Origin: Ancylostoma caninum
Lineage: Eukaryota > Nematoda > Chromadorea > Rhabditida > Ancylostomatidae
NCBI GenBank assembly: GCA_037903475.1
Contig: JBAJFG010000342.1
Location: 62,001-126,000, forward strand
Length of the DNA stretch: 64,000 nt
Direction of reading: 5' to 3'
The position numbers and the translations under genes were made by a program. Under the pieces are notes generated by a model that worked only from the letters and a program-made list of their open reading frames with translations, did no database searches and was not told where the DNA came from. The first letter of the stretch is position 1. Each line of letters opens with the position of its first letter. Below, piece by piece: positions 1 to 12,899 of this stretch.

Positions 1-3000
1 GAACGGAATAGCGTAGTAGACATAATCGAATTTGAAGTCCGTTTTCGATTCCATCAAGGATTCAAATTTATCCGCGCAAGAGCCTTGGAGGAGGAATAAA
101 AATGTCTGCGAACGGCTTTTTTTTCTCTGCTATGTTCTCTAACTCTCTCTATCTCTATCGTCTCGAGTGTTCAGATGTTCGAGTTGTTCCCGGAGTCATA
201 TTTTACCCTAAGCACAAGTACTGTAAGTGAAGTTCCGTTAAACTTGTTCATTTTATGTGTTATAGAAGAAATCGAGGAGAAGCGGTGAATCCCGAAGCTA
301 ATATAGGCGTTAGAAATACGAATGGATTAACATATAATGCTGTTATAACTTCATCAGTAATATCTATACCGATGCGTGTTTCAAGGGTGCAAATCTATTT
401 AATTTGTAAAAAAAAAACTTGTTGCAGACGTGGGCATTTGATTGGCTATTGAAGCATTCAAAATGTTATAAAATTATAACGACCTGCTTTCGATAGGTCC
501 AAGAAATGTGCACGGAGCAGGTCCTCAACGTCAATGCGTCAGAGCTTCACGGAAAAGCAATAGTCTCCACTTCGGTTCAAAAATTTCAAATTATGACGCA
601 ATTCGTGAAGTGGCTACTGGCTGGGCAGTGAACGACTGATAGCTTGCGATGTGATGGATTTGAAGCAAGGCTTCCGCGCTCCTTGTTCTCATGCCTAAGT
701 ACACAGGCGCACGTGTGTGTGGCTGCGGCACAGACGCCATGATTTTAGGGCACATGTGCAGCACAAACCGGACAGGTACGTCGTGGATGGACACCTGATA
801 CTTGGTCCTACCATACACCAGTCGTAGCAGGCACGATTGTCTCATACTTCCAAAAAAACCTCGGTTTATAAAGTATTAACGAGTTTCCCGCTGAATATTT
901 AGTTAAGAGATTCAAGCTCTGGTCCAGGCGAAAAACGTGAACTAATTTATGAGCGAGCACTCGCACGGTTGAGCACATCCTTTAAACGCATAGCTCATCC
1001 ACAACTTCGAACCAGAATCATCTATTCCTAGCTGGCCACGTCACCACGCCCTCTCGTTATTGGGTTTTAGGTGTGCGAGCACCGAAATACTTCTACGCAT
1101 ATTTTGTGACGTTCGGCACGGCTTACGTCAGTTCTCCACCATAACCATTAATTATTCGATGCGAAAATGACTATGGTGTGCAGAATAGCCTTGGAAACAG
1201 TGACAAGCAAATGTGGTGTGGATTGATTCCGCATTCCAATGTCGACGTCCGCCGTCCCGCCGTCGCTGACAATTGAGCGGTTGTTAGGGCAGGGATTTGA
1301 TGATGGCTGGCGAAGTAATTGTACGTACCATCATCGCTTATATCACAACTTTTCGTCTTTTTCAGAGTGTAACGCACTTCTTTTATAGCATTCAACTTCT
1401 TTTTTTACTCTAGAGGACAGAAATCACCAAGTGGAAAATGTAGCTTACGTCAGCGATTTTTTATATATTGGGAGTAAGAATGTTCCTCTGCTTGCGTGTG
1501 GGCCTTTGGGTCTCATTAAGTAAAACATGCACATTTTTACCATCGCCAGTTTTCTTAACGTCAACTTCTACTAACTGTTATTTATCAATTTCACGTCAGC
1601 CACCAAGTTATGTTCTCATCCAGTTTTTGAGTTTTGCGTTTATCTTCCTTCTGTCCCATTCATAAGTGCGCTTTGGTGTTGTTGTTTCAGGTGTTCAAAC
1701 AGTGGTAGGATTCATGAACGCTCCCTTGAAGTCGGAATCCTACCCGCTAATCCAGGATAGACGGAATTTTCACGCAAAAATAATCACATTTTTTTCCAGA
1801 AATTCGTCTCAAGAATGACGGGGGTAGTGAACTGCAGCAATTTCTGTTCAGAACATTCGCGAATTCTGAACTTTCGAAGAGGCTGTAGCTTTTCGGTACG
1901 GCCATGAATATGGCTTCGGACTCCGGCTTATTTATAATTGTGTGATTTTTGCTTCATTCATTCCTTTATTACATGAGTTACCTCATGTGAGAAAAAAAAA
2001 AACATCGAATTGAGGTAAAACAGCAGTTAAACATGAAAACTATAAAACACACAAACATCGCCTGTAAGAAGGGAAAAGTCTAGGAAGCTTTAGCATTTTG
2101 TAACTATCAATTATCTTTTTGAATGATCGGGCGCAGTTAGTTGTTTGTACTCTGCTTAGCTCCCACCCCTGTTCCACTTAATACAGGGTTAGTTCGTTAA
2201 GATCTGGACTCATACCAGTTGGTTCACTTTCATTGTCAAGTTTGGTGTTTGCCATCTGCTCCTGAAAGTGTTTTTTTACTTTGCCATCATATATCTTTGA
2301 TGGAGTAGTTTCACGTTTTTTTTCGCCTTTCTTCCTGTTTCTTCTCCCTGCAACTATACGATCCCCGTGTTGCAGGTCAGCCAGATCGCAGGCGTAGCTG
2401 CGTCTGTGTGTATTCGGCGGGCGCCACTCAATACCTCGCTGGTGCCATTTTGGTGGCGCATGTTTATTTCACTACAAAAACTGGGGATGTGCAGTTCGGC
2501 CAAGCAAAATCACGATGTTTAACTACGCTTGGCATCCTTATTACGAAACATCAGTTACTGCCTAAAATACTCAGTTTTTCCTACTTGTTTAGTTTAAGTC
2601 GAGATGATTACATTACACAGTTTCATTACACATCTGCAATTCTGCGTTTTCATTGCAGAACAGCAAAGCGGTGCAGCGTACATATAAGCACAATGGTGTG
2701 CGAGCATTGTCGCACAACTTCGTGTTTGCATGGAAATCGTGCGCCAAGTGTGCAGGCTTAAGTGTTGATGTTTGGTGACGAAGCCATCAACACCTCAATT
2801 ATAGTTTTTATCTGTGGTTCGTTCAAGTCAAGTTTTGCTCTAGTTTTACTTTACTTACTTAAGTCCTTATTCTTTTTTTTCTACCAGTTTCTCTGAACTT
2901 GTCCTATTTTTTACTGGGAGTGGGCTGGGTATCTTATTTCTGAGCACGGTGACTTTCTCTTCTCCAACAGCATCAACGCTCGAAAAGCACCCATCGTTAG

Positions 3001-3618
3001 CCGTGGTGCGACTGCTGATTCATACATCGAGCTACAAGTTATACTCACTTCGTAGCAAAACGCTTAGGATTTTGTTTACACAAAGATGCATCACCGTATT
3101 CACATCCTGCATTACTTCCTTAGTTGTAATGCACATTTTATCTACTGTACTTGGCAGCAAAACCTCTACGCTTTCTCGCCTATGCTCTTGGTGGCACGAT
3201 AACATGCTTCCTATCGATCTTCTCCCTCACGCATACGTCATATATTTTCTTGTATTGCATCTGCACAAATTGTACAAGGCAAATAAAGTGCAACAATCGT
3301 AGTCTAATTTTATGGTATGTTTATTTGCTGTATTGTGCTCTATCAGCCTCGTTGGCGACGGACTGGGGATGTTTTGCGTGTTCTTGATAAGCCCAGCCCG
3401 TCCGTCTCGTTTTCCTCGTCGTGATTCTATTTTCGGATTTGTGCGTGGTAATGTTTGTCCATAGTGCTGTTAAAGGAACCGTGCGGCAATCTTTAGTAGC
3501 AAAGAAGTTCACAGCAGTTGCTGCTTTACCATTGACAGGCGGGTTTCTATTAAGGTTAATTAAGGAGAATGTGAGAATAGACAAGAATTGGGATGTTTCG
3601 TTCTCTCAGTAGCTCGAC
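1..3618. other. No gene recognised
   Basis: Only short scattered open frames without family resemblance or consistent splice structure. It holds poly-T and poly-A runs. Nothing can be supported here. Confidence 0.5.
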
Positions 3619-3626
3619 CTACATAC

Positions 3627-4698
3627 CAGGGATGAGCGGAAGTCAGATTCAAGAATTCGGAACTCGGAAGTAGGAAGCCCCAAAAAAGACCGTAATATCG
3701 GAATTGCCGGAACTCAGAAGTCGGAAGTACGGAAAGTTCAATGTGTGGATGCACATAGTAAGGTTTGGTGTAAACCATGTGTTCTTATGCTAACTGGCGT
3801 TCATTTTGATAATTCTATCTAATTAGTTTTATAAATAGTGATATCAATTCAGAATTAAAGGATCAGTGAAAAATAAAGGATCGCTCAACGAAACCTAAGT
3901 GGCCGAGCAGAGCTGTAGCAAATTCGTCAGAAAATAAAAATAAAAGTCCATAAGTTTGAAAGAAAAGTTCCTCAAAGTGTTTTATATTATGTTTTGCACA
4001 GGAAAATGTTCCATGGAGAAGAATATTGAGTAATATTGCCCACTTTTCACTTCAGGCCTCCATTACGAGAGTGTTTTCTGGGAGTTAATCTTGTTGAGTT
4101 TTGGTATCTTGTCAGTGGTACATACTCTGTGCGGCTCTTCTACTTTGAAAGAACAGAGGTTTCTTGATTTTGGTTTGACCCGATGCTGTTTAGATAGTTA
4201 ACATTTTGCGTGAAGTAACAGAGAACGGTTCATTTTGAAACTTTTCATCGATTTCTTCAGAAGGTGCTGGATGTTGAGGTCCTCTTTTATTCCTTGCGGT
4301 TTTTTGGCAATGTGATTTCGTGAATGCACGTTCTGATTTTAGTATCGAACCCATAGCGAAGGCGTAGCCATTAGAACAAAATGGATTCATTCACATAATG
4401 TCCGAAAAAAAAAACTAGAACAAAAGTTTGGTCAAAGACTGTTGCTATTCTGTATGACATCCTGTTTGAGATAGCAGAACTTGTGTGAGAACAATCTACG
4501 CCGGGGAAGCGTTACTTTTGGTCCACGTTGCCGTATTGTGCAAACAATGCCGGCTAAGTCTTGAAAAAACTGCATAAAATTAGCGGCAACCTTGAGGCAA
4601 AGCGTAATTTGCATCCACCCAAGATATCCGAAAACTTCCGGCTTTTTTTCCATTTTTCGAAAGTAGGAACTCGGAAGTCGGAAGTCCGCTCATCCCTG
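3627..4698. mobile_element. hAT-like non-autonomous DNA transposon with 8-bp target duplication
   Basis: The termini are inverted copies of CAGGGATGAGCGGA, which begins with the CAGGG typical of hAT elements. Flanking bases are CTACATAC (3619-3626) and CTACGTAC (4699-4706), an 8-bp duplication with one mismatch. Subterminal stretches repeat the motif GGAACTCGGAAGT at both ends. The interior (1072 bases) has no transposase frame. Confidence 0.82.
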
Positions 4699-4706
4699 CT
4701 ACGTAC

Positions 4707-7700
4707 ATATATTCATTTTGATTATTTAAGATTTGCTTCAAAATCAAAAATCTTTTCGTCTTATCATTATGGGCACAGTGCACGTCGCCTTAAGGAAAAC
4801 AAGGACTCGTCGCATTGTTCTGCAGTCCTCATGTTATTTTCAGGAAGACTGTTGCTCTCCTCATAGGATTGGGCTCCCTAGCAGTAGCGCATTGAATTCA
4901 TTGGCGCCCTCTGGTCGCTTGTTTGCAGTTCTGTTGCTTTGTTTACCAATGTTTCGCTGATGCCGCAGTTGATTCGATAGCGAGGAACTTTGCCCACCTC
5001 ATCGCCATTTCTGTTATCGACCTCTTTCATTGAGTAAACGAGTGTTAGAACCAACGCGAGTGAGGTGAGTTGGTGTTTTCGATGGTTGTTTTGGGGAGTG
5101 AGGGCAGGTTAAGGGAGCGGGGAGGGGTGAGGGGGGGGCCGCAATTTATTGTGAGAACTTTTTCTGCTGGAGTCTTCATGTTTTCATTGCAAACAACTTT
5201 TTCGATTTCGGAACTGTTGTGTCTGAATAAGAGCAAAATGAGAAAAAAACGCAGCGTTATTATCATGTTTCGAAGTTTCTCATCTATAGGGAAACGTACG
5301 GTTTCGAACACAGTCGTATTTAAGCTTTTGAAGACGATCACGTTCCTGTAAATTGAACGTTTCTTATGGGGCGATGGCTGCTTTGACAGTCGAGAACTCG
5401 CCCCATTCTCCCGTGTCAATTTCATCGTCTCGCCGCTGTGCAACCCATTGCACATCATTCGCGTTCCCATTTGGAACCAGATTTCCTTGTCACAGTGTTT
5501 GTTGTATACAGCACAGACCTTGCTAGAAGCCGTAAATGTAAAGCATCATTTCATTTCATGCCCACAACAACTAGCTGATACCCTAAGTGACGAGAAATTT
5601 ACCTGAAGTCACTCCTTGAAATGAATGCTTCCGGTTCGCCACAAATGCTCAATGGGGTTAGCTCCGAGGTTCAAATATTTCACATTCCTTTATTCCTTTT
5701 TTCGAAACACGTTCACTGTAAAAAGTTGTGTGGTCGGATTTTTCGTTTCTTGCTGTTCATTCACCGGCAGCTTTTACTTCGAAATCTTTGAATCCGATTC
5801 AGGTAACTTTGTGTTCTTATTGCTACATGATGCAACCAAGTCCAAAGTCAGAAACAGTTTTGAATTTTCTTTTTCAACTTTGCGCTTGTAGGAAGGGAAT
5901 GTCTCAGAAGGTTCCACAACCCGTTCCTGCAACATGGGGTTTTCTGACCCAGTTCCATTACATTTCCATTACATAAGGGTAAAGAATGGCCGAAGGATGA
6001 ACGTGTATAATTTGAGTTCTAGCGGGAACAATAGACCAGTACAAAGTGTTCAGAGAGCGAGAAATTGGGAAACCACAAGTTGTACGTCCTTGACGAACTT
6101 AGGAAGTTAAGCTGTTATAAGCACTAAGCTTTTAAGATGCATTCTCGTAGGGTCAGTAATAATAGTGAAAATATGAGGAGTACGCAGTGAGAACCAAATG
6201 TTCATCTCTACTGTTGAATACTCCTCTCAACTACCTCCGTAGTCATTTCATAATTGCTTCAGCAGCAGTCATTCGTTCCGATTTGGCCATAGATTTTTCC
6301 GAAAGTAACTGCACACTCCTCTATCGACATGGACGACTCTGTCCTTTCTGTTTGGGGCGCAGCGGCCGCCGCAGCCTCGTTGCTTCGTTGTACCTTTTCT
6401 TTGGCCACCCATCACTTCTCATTGCTCGCGCTTACGCATTTCTGCCTCGACTTCATGGAAATCGTGCTCCATCATTCCGTCACAACGTCAGGTTTGCTGA
6501 GTTTGAAGTTAGAACAACTTCGAGTGAAAAGCGACTTCACTAGCGAAGGAGACGTTTCGTAGAGAGACGCATAGGGAGGAAAGGAATTAGAGGGAGGGGG
6601 AAAAAGCAGAAAATTATGGTGTCCAGCAAAAAAAATGAACCAGAACAGCTAGAACGTAAAAGGCCTTGTAATCAATTTGTGAAAAATTTGAAAACATATA
6701 ACTGGGTGTTCGAGACTTGTTATCAAAAATTATTCAAATATAAAGTTACCATAGAACATTTTCCTTTAGTTTTTTAGAACTGTGGAATCTTAGCGGTCAC
6801 TACTGCTTCCTAAGACTGAGTTAAGCGTGGAGATGACAATAGTTGAATTCTTATAAGCACATCACCCCCCCCCCCCTCCCCCGTTCCTAAGGGAGCTTGT
6901 CCGATTATTGTGCGGCTGTAGCCAGGTGTGTTCTACAGTTCACATCAAGTGGCATTCTGATTCAGTGCCTATGAAATTTTGCATCTCAAAAAGTGTATTG
7001 GTACAAAACTTTGGGACCAACCTAATATGTACTACTATTTTTCCTGCCTGCATACAAGTTATTACCACTCCCAACTCCTTTCAAGTCCATTTTTCCTCTC
7101 CCCATACGACTTCTCTTCGCCCTAAACTCTATCGTCATACGTTTTGACCTGTCCTGATTTTATTGAGGAGAAGACTTCTTTTTTTTCTTTGAAATGTGGA
7201 GGTTTTTGAAGGCAAAACTTGCTTCAAGTAAGGTAGAACGTAATAAGCAAAATATGGTTAAGAGCTAATCAGATGTTATCGGAATTTACAGTTCTATAGA
7301 AAACAAGACATATGTTTTCTGTAATAGCATGGTTGTTTGGACGCTATTCTTTGTCAGCTGTGTCTCTGCTTCGACAATATCTGTTCCTGTTGTTTCATCA
7401 TCGCAGTTGGCAGTTTTTAACACATTGTTTAAGGGGCTGATGTTCGTCAATTCCCTTTCAAAGTGAATACGTTGCTATTAGCACTGAAATGAAACTGGTT
7501 GCTGTGCTTGCGACATTTTCACATTGAACCGAACGGTGACTTCCCAACCTGGTCACCGTGAAGCGTATAGAACCAGGATGACGATTACTTTCATCATGTT
7601 ATTTTTAGAGTCAAGACGATGTATCATCAGCGCAATTCCCCCCATTCCTTATCTTCAGCAGATACGTTCTTTCGCCTATCCTTATCACAGAGCAAATACA

Positions 7701-9486
7701 GACTTCAACGATTCTTTCTTCTGAGGGAAGAATAGATTTGTCTGCACGTTGCTTGGAGATCCAGAATTGTCAAAACATTTCCCTTTTACTCAACGGGTAA
7801 AAAACCTTGGAAACCTAGACCAAGCAAGTTGAGGAAGTTCTGAAGACACTGCGGCGTAGCATCATTGGAACTAAAAGTGGCATCTCAAAAGGTTAGGAAT
7901 GGAGGCGTGTTCATTATTCGTGCTTTAGTAGTACCTATAAGTCTTCTGGTTGAGAAAGTAGACCACTCTTCCAGACGGTTGTTTAGGAATGAATAAGTAG
8001 GTATAGTGCTGGTGCATCAGGGTACGATTGTTTAACACATTGAGCTCATAGTACTCGGACACTTTCACCACGCAGGCAGACTCTCCTTACAAGGCTTCCC
8101 GTGGTTAGATGCCTGATCTGGCTAGTGCGCCGACGGCCTATTAGCCTGGCCTACCCTGTATTCCAATCATTTATGTTCTGATTTGCCCGTATCCGTTCCC
8201 TCATTTTAGAATTTCGGCCGTTGCTTGTTCGGAGCCGCCAAAAGGAAGGACCGGGCTTGCCTGATGCCTCAGAAATGTTGTTTGGCGAAGATGTCGGATT
8301 AACCGTTTTGGGTTGAGGTTAGCAGCAAATGAGATTTAAAGGAGAACCTTTACCTATATCTACTGGCTTTATTGCTGATGCGATGACGCTTGACATCGTC
8401 ACTATGTTACCCAGATAAGTTACTGTTAACAATTTTCGCGTGTGTGCTGTCTCACTGTATTCGTGTGCTGTGAGGCGCCTCCTCATTCGGCTGCCTTGTC
8501 AGCGTGCCCGAGAGATCTTTCCTCACGTTGGAGACGACGTAGGAAAGATCAGGAAGTTGAGCTGTGATTGATTTGCACGCAGTGCTGGTAGCGAGGCGCT
8601 GTTCTGCTTGAAATCTGTCTCCTAATTTCAGCTCTCGGCTGCATATGTTTGGGTTCAGTTCGGAATTTTTTGGCGCTTAATATTTACATGGTCTAGTTCA
8701 GGGTTCGATTATCCGTTTATGAATCGGAATATCTGGTTGCACAGATTCTGCTACTGCTCGTTGAGTTTCTAAGCCTATTCTGTGGTTGTGCTGTTCAGAA
8801 GTAGAGTCCCATCTTTCTGTCCAACATCGGCATATCTATCGTCAGTGCTGGCGTGCTGCTTTGGCTGGATAAGTCGCTTATTTTGCCGGCAACCCGTCTC
8901 CTTCGTTGCTGTTGTGCGTCTGCGTATCCTCCTTCGCTAGCCGTCTCGCTCTTCCCATCCTCAAGTCTCTATCAAAACACGAACCACGTTCACAGGCGTT
9001 GCTGCTCGTTGAGCAGCCGATTTGCTTTGTTTTTCGCTAATTTTTTCTCTTACTCTCTTGTTTTGCTTCTCTGTCTATCGTAGTTTCTTGCAATCGCTAA
9101 CATATGTATAGGAGTGCGATGTTGTGATAATACTAATATAGTAAAAAGTAAAGCTTGTTTGTTGATGTTGATGAATTACTTTTGTTGAGAGTGAAGCCTG
9201 TTCTTTGAGGTTGTTGAGAACTTCCCTATTTCAAGTACTTATAGTCTGTTGTCGGTTTGCATCACTAGATTCATTGGAGAAAGGTGAGCGCAGCACTGAA
9301 AAACTGCACTTTGTAGTAGGTTACTCTTGGGATGACTAATTATGTTCAGGACACTCCGAAAAAGTCAACATGTGATGGGTAGAAAAGCCAAAGCTAAAGT
9401 GACTAGCAAATTCAAGTCATTCCAAGCGCAAAGCTGTCTGTCTTGAATCACCTATGCTTGGTTGTTTGCAAATGTAATTGTTATAA
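4707..9486. other. No gene recognised
   Basis: The longest open frames (about 140 codons near 5.05-5.47 kb, 118 codons near 6.2 kb) show no motif, no conserved pattern and no coherent exon chain. A C-tract lies at about 6867-6880. I see no tRNA or repeat family member. Confidence 0.45.
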
Positions 9487-9733
9487 GGGCAATTTATACT
9501 GGATGCGTGCGACTGACGCGCGTGCGTCTATATGATGAAGAATAGGACCCAGTCGCATAGCAGTCGCATCGCAGTCGCAGCTCAGACGCACGCGTTTACG
9601 GTCTCTCGGCGGCCGCACGTTCTTTTCATTGAGGATTTACATGCCGCGTTGACCGGTCTTCATGGAAAACCCTTGCAAATGAATGCGTGCGACTGATGCA
9701 CGACTGACGCACGCAGCTAGTATAAATGGCTCT
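9487..9733. mobile_element. Foldback element with GCGTGCGACTGA-type termini
   Basis: The left end GGCAATTTATACTGGATGCG and the complement of the right end GAGCCATTTATACTAGCTGC are inverted copies, each followed by repeated GCGTGCGAC / GACGCACGC motifs. The centre holds CAGTCGCA repeats. It is about 250 bases without coding capacity, so a MITE-like element is inferred. Confidence 0.7.
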
Positions 9734-11472
9734 ATAATGTTATGATGCTAGCGTACGGTAATTCTATCCTCGATGCTTGCATGTTGTTCCCTTCTTATAG
9801 CTTTTACATCCATTGCATCTCGTTAACATCGATGGCACTATATGATTGTAGTGCTAAATTAATAGATGCTTTACTGATAGGGGCAATTTTTCTTTCGGGG
9901 ACATTTCAACTGCAAAAATTACATTCAAAGCGACCTGGAGTGATGCAAAACCAATTCGGCATTGGTAATTAGCTGTGATAGTGGCAGTAGGTTTAGGCAG
10001 AACGTAATGCAGTTGCAACTAAAAGTCTCGAATAAAGGTCGAACATACCAGTAAAGCCATGGCTAAAAGGACTTCATTGCGAAGTAAAACCAGAAAATGA
10101 GCCGAAAAAATCTTGTCATTTACCATCGTAGCTCCCTTTAGCTGCAGCCTTACTACCGATTGTTAGTTTTTTTTATTCCAGCGAGACTGTTCGCGGATGT
10201 TCCAGTTCTGTCATCGATAACGGCCTCGTTCCTAGATGAATGTTCAGAAATCAAAACGCCTTTGTTTTCACTTCACAACGCTTAGCTCATGCAAGTGCAT
10301 TGTAGGAATTGGTTGGGATGCCTCACTTGGCAACTATCCCTGTTTGATGTAAAGTTTTACCCAATTCGCACTCATCAGTGGATTGCACCTGTGGCCTTCA
10401 CGTTTCTCATTCGTTTCATAGTCATTCAACCGACCAGGGAAGGATACAAGGGGACTCCGACAACTTGTAATGAAATGTATACTGTCATTTACAGTTTGTG
10501 ATAGTGACCTCAAATCCATCTTCATTTTTTGCTGCGAAGATTTACATGGCGTGATTTAGGCTTGCTTAGAAAAGCCAAATCTGATTATCAAATTTTATTC
10601 TGCCAAAAGCATGTGCGAAAACTATTTCAAGCTGTTCACTTAATTGAAATTAGTTAATGCTCCTAAAATTTCCTTGGATAAGATTAAGTTCCCACGATAT
10701 TGAAGAAGAATATATCCAGAAGACCAAATTTTGGCTGCTTTGGGCAAGCTGGAATCATGTCACGTACTCCTCTCAGAGCGCACTGTAGCAAAAAAAGGAA
10801 AACGGATTCGTGATCGACGTCACAAACCGCATATGGCATCATACATTTTGTCATGAGTTGTCGGACCCTGGTATCCTTCCCTGTGAGCAAAATTTCCTAA
10901 ACATACTGCTTTGAAACACTAGTACGACACCCTCCTTCTCTTCAGTACATCACACTGCTGGGGACAATTTCTGGTGGACAGCTGTGGTCGATAGTGATGG
11001 AACATCTTAGCAGCTCAGAAACGGGTCGATGAAACCTTAATCATGGGTATTATTCCTTTTCCAGAATCGAAAATCGATTTTAAAATTGATAACAATTTTT
11101 CCCGAAAAGTCTAAATGCTGTCGCAGCTTTTCTTCTCTCTTCACAGTGACGATAATTTATGATTACATGGTCGAAGATGTGAATTGACTCAGTAGCGAGT
11201 ACGATTTCGGAAAGAGTTGTTTCCGTTGCAGCTCTTGGATTAACCTGCGCTTGTTGTGTTCTATGTGCCTGTGCCTTCGCTGAATTTCTGAAGGAAGAAC
11301 AATTTTCATGAATTTCGTCCTCTGTGCTTTCGTGTTGTGGTCATAGATGAGTCGTTTTTCACTTGCCTCGGCTACATAGCTTTTAGGTTTTGCTCAGTTG
11401 CCGAGTTATCCCTGTGCACGTTTGGTTATATATAGATTTGTATTTTCGCTTTTTGTTAGAACTTCTTTTGTC
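9734..11472. other. No gene recognised
   Basis: AT-rich sequence with only short open frames and no recognisable repeat. Confidence 0.45.
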
Positions 11473-11530
11473 AGCGATAGAAAGACTGTCGTTTCTCTAG
11501 AACTAGAGGAACAACAGTCTTTCTATCGCT
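11473..11530. repeat. Short hairpin with 28-bp arms
   Basis: AGCGATAGAAAGACTG begins the left arm and its complement CAGTCTTTCTATCGCT ends the right arm. The arms are nearly perfect over 28 bases, with one mismatch and one wobble, and are separated by only two bases. The loop is too small for a normal microRNA precursor, so a short foldback remnant is more likely. Confidence 0.75.
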
Positions 11531-12348
11531 TCTAGAACCTCAACTCTGCTATTTTCAACAGTCAGGAAGACATGTCTTGTCTATGTTACCCAGCTCTGTC
11601 ATTATTTCCATCTGCTTCATTTTTTTTTGCAGTTCGAGGAATATTTAGCAGGATTCAGCAGTTGAAGTGCGCACAGATGTGAACTTCCCATCTCTTCAGA
11701 TGTGCATGGAGGCTGGCACGGAATGATTAAACTTGGGAAAAGTTATAAGATATTGACAAATTTTGCTTGAAAAAATTAGTGGATGCTCTTTCATTCGTGG
11801 ACCAGTTCTCCATAGCTCTATTTTTTGATTCCATTTTACCCCTAACATAATTAGATCCATGTTTTTTGGGCTTGTTTTGTTGTTTTTCCGATGCGGACCC
11901 TGTATCCGGTATTGATCCATGGTTATCCGTTGACCTTCTCATTTTTAAAAAGATTTGCTGTTATCCCCTCCCCCAGTCACTCTGTCTTTTCTCTCATCAC
12001 CACCTTCCACCAAGGTCTGCTACTCTAACAGTTGATGTCTGTGGATCCTCTTTCCACCTGTCTGTGTTATGCTGTGCGCCTCAATTATTGACGCATTTGT
12101 GGTTCCGTCGAAAACACATTCGGTCAGTACATTGCTCGCCTGCGTGCTTCCTTGTCCTCAACGTCGCATTATCCCTCGTTCGGAATCGATTCGCCATCTC
12201 TCTTTGTCGGAAATATGTTTATCTTTGTTTCAGAAACAGTGGATGTTACTCTGTTCAATGAGACTGGATAATCGGAAGTCAATGGATATTTAGTAGGCTC
12301 TATCCAGGAGCGCTATTCATACGGGTATTGTGTATTCGGTGAAGGAGC

Positions 12349-12775
12349 ATGAGCGAATCGTTAACTGCAGAGATTGTGCAGCTAATCGCAGCCGCTCGAG
12401 CTACCATCGGCACAAGCAAAGTCGCTGAAAGTACACCGCCTATCGACAGAGCACAGCCGAACAACGTTCATATCGAGGTCAGTTGCACCTTTACTGCCTT
12501 GAAATCACAAGAGGGCCGCGCTCTCGAGGTGGTTTTTCCCGAGACGATTTTCGGCTTTAAAAAGGGCAAGAGAGGTTGGATGCATTATGGATTAGTGATA
12601 AGAGGGGCTGCATCAAGTTTACCGAAGCTCTTTTTATCACATGAAGCAAAGCATCTTCCAACGGCCCCTCTTAGAATTCAACTCATTTTCGATCCTGAAT
12701 CCCATTGCTCGAAGATGCTGTTCCGCATTTCTAGGCAGATAATAGTTGCTGGGTGCCAAGCCCGGTCTACACGAT
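12349..12775 (+). CDS. Candidate N-terminal coding exon of the Atos gene
   Basis: An open frame starts with MSESLTAEIVQLIAAARAT and stays open to 12786. It lies upstream of the Atos exons in the same orientation. Two stretches resemble the N-terminus of vertebrate FAM214 proteins only loosely: the opening amphipathic segment, and APLRIQLIFDPESHC near residue 105. A phase-1 donor at 12774 (GTGTGA) could join, across a 40-base intron, to sequence from 12816 reading TTALDLWASTLS, which is placed where the family has a conserved tryptophan-containing segment. A donor GAG|GTCAGT near 12480 is an alternative. At least one small exon before 15371 is still missing, because the phases do not match directly. 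It may instead be a chance open frame. Confidence 0.4.
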
Positions 12776-12899
12776 GTGTGATTTGATGATTCGAAGCCGC
12801 GTTCTCGTGTTTCAGCAACCACAGCTCTTGATCTGTGGGCGAGTACGCTGTCGAGAAGCACGTGAAACCCACTATAGTTTGGCTAGAAAAAAGCGCCAT

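Noticed and set aside
5045..5470. 141-codon minus-strand open frame
   Set aside because: Low-complexity and leucine/phenylalanine-rich with no recognisable motif and no splice context.
11473..11530. Hairpin as a microRNA precursor
   Set aside because: A two-base loop and near-complete pairing through the end do not fit a precursor with a terminal loop.
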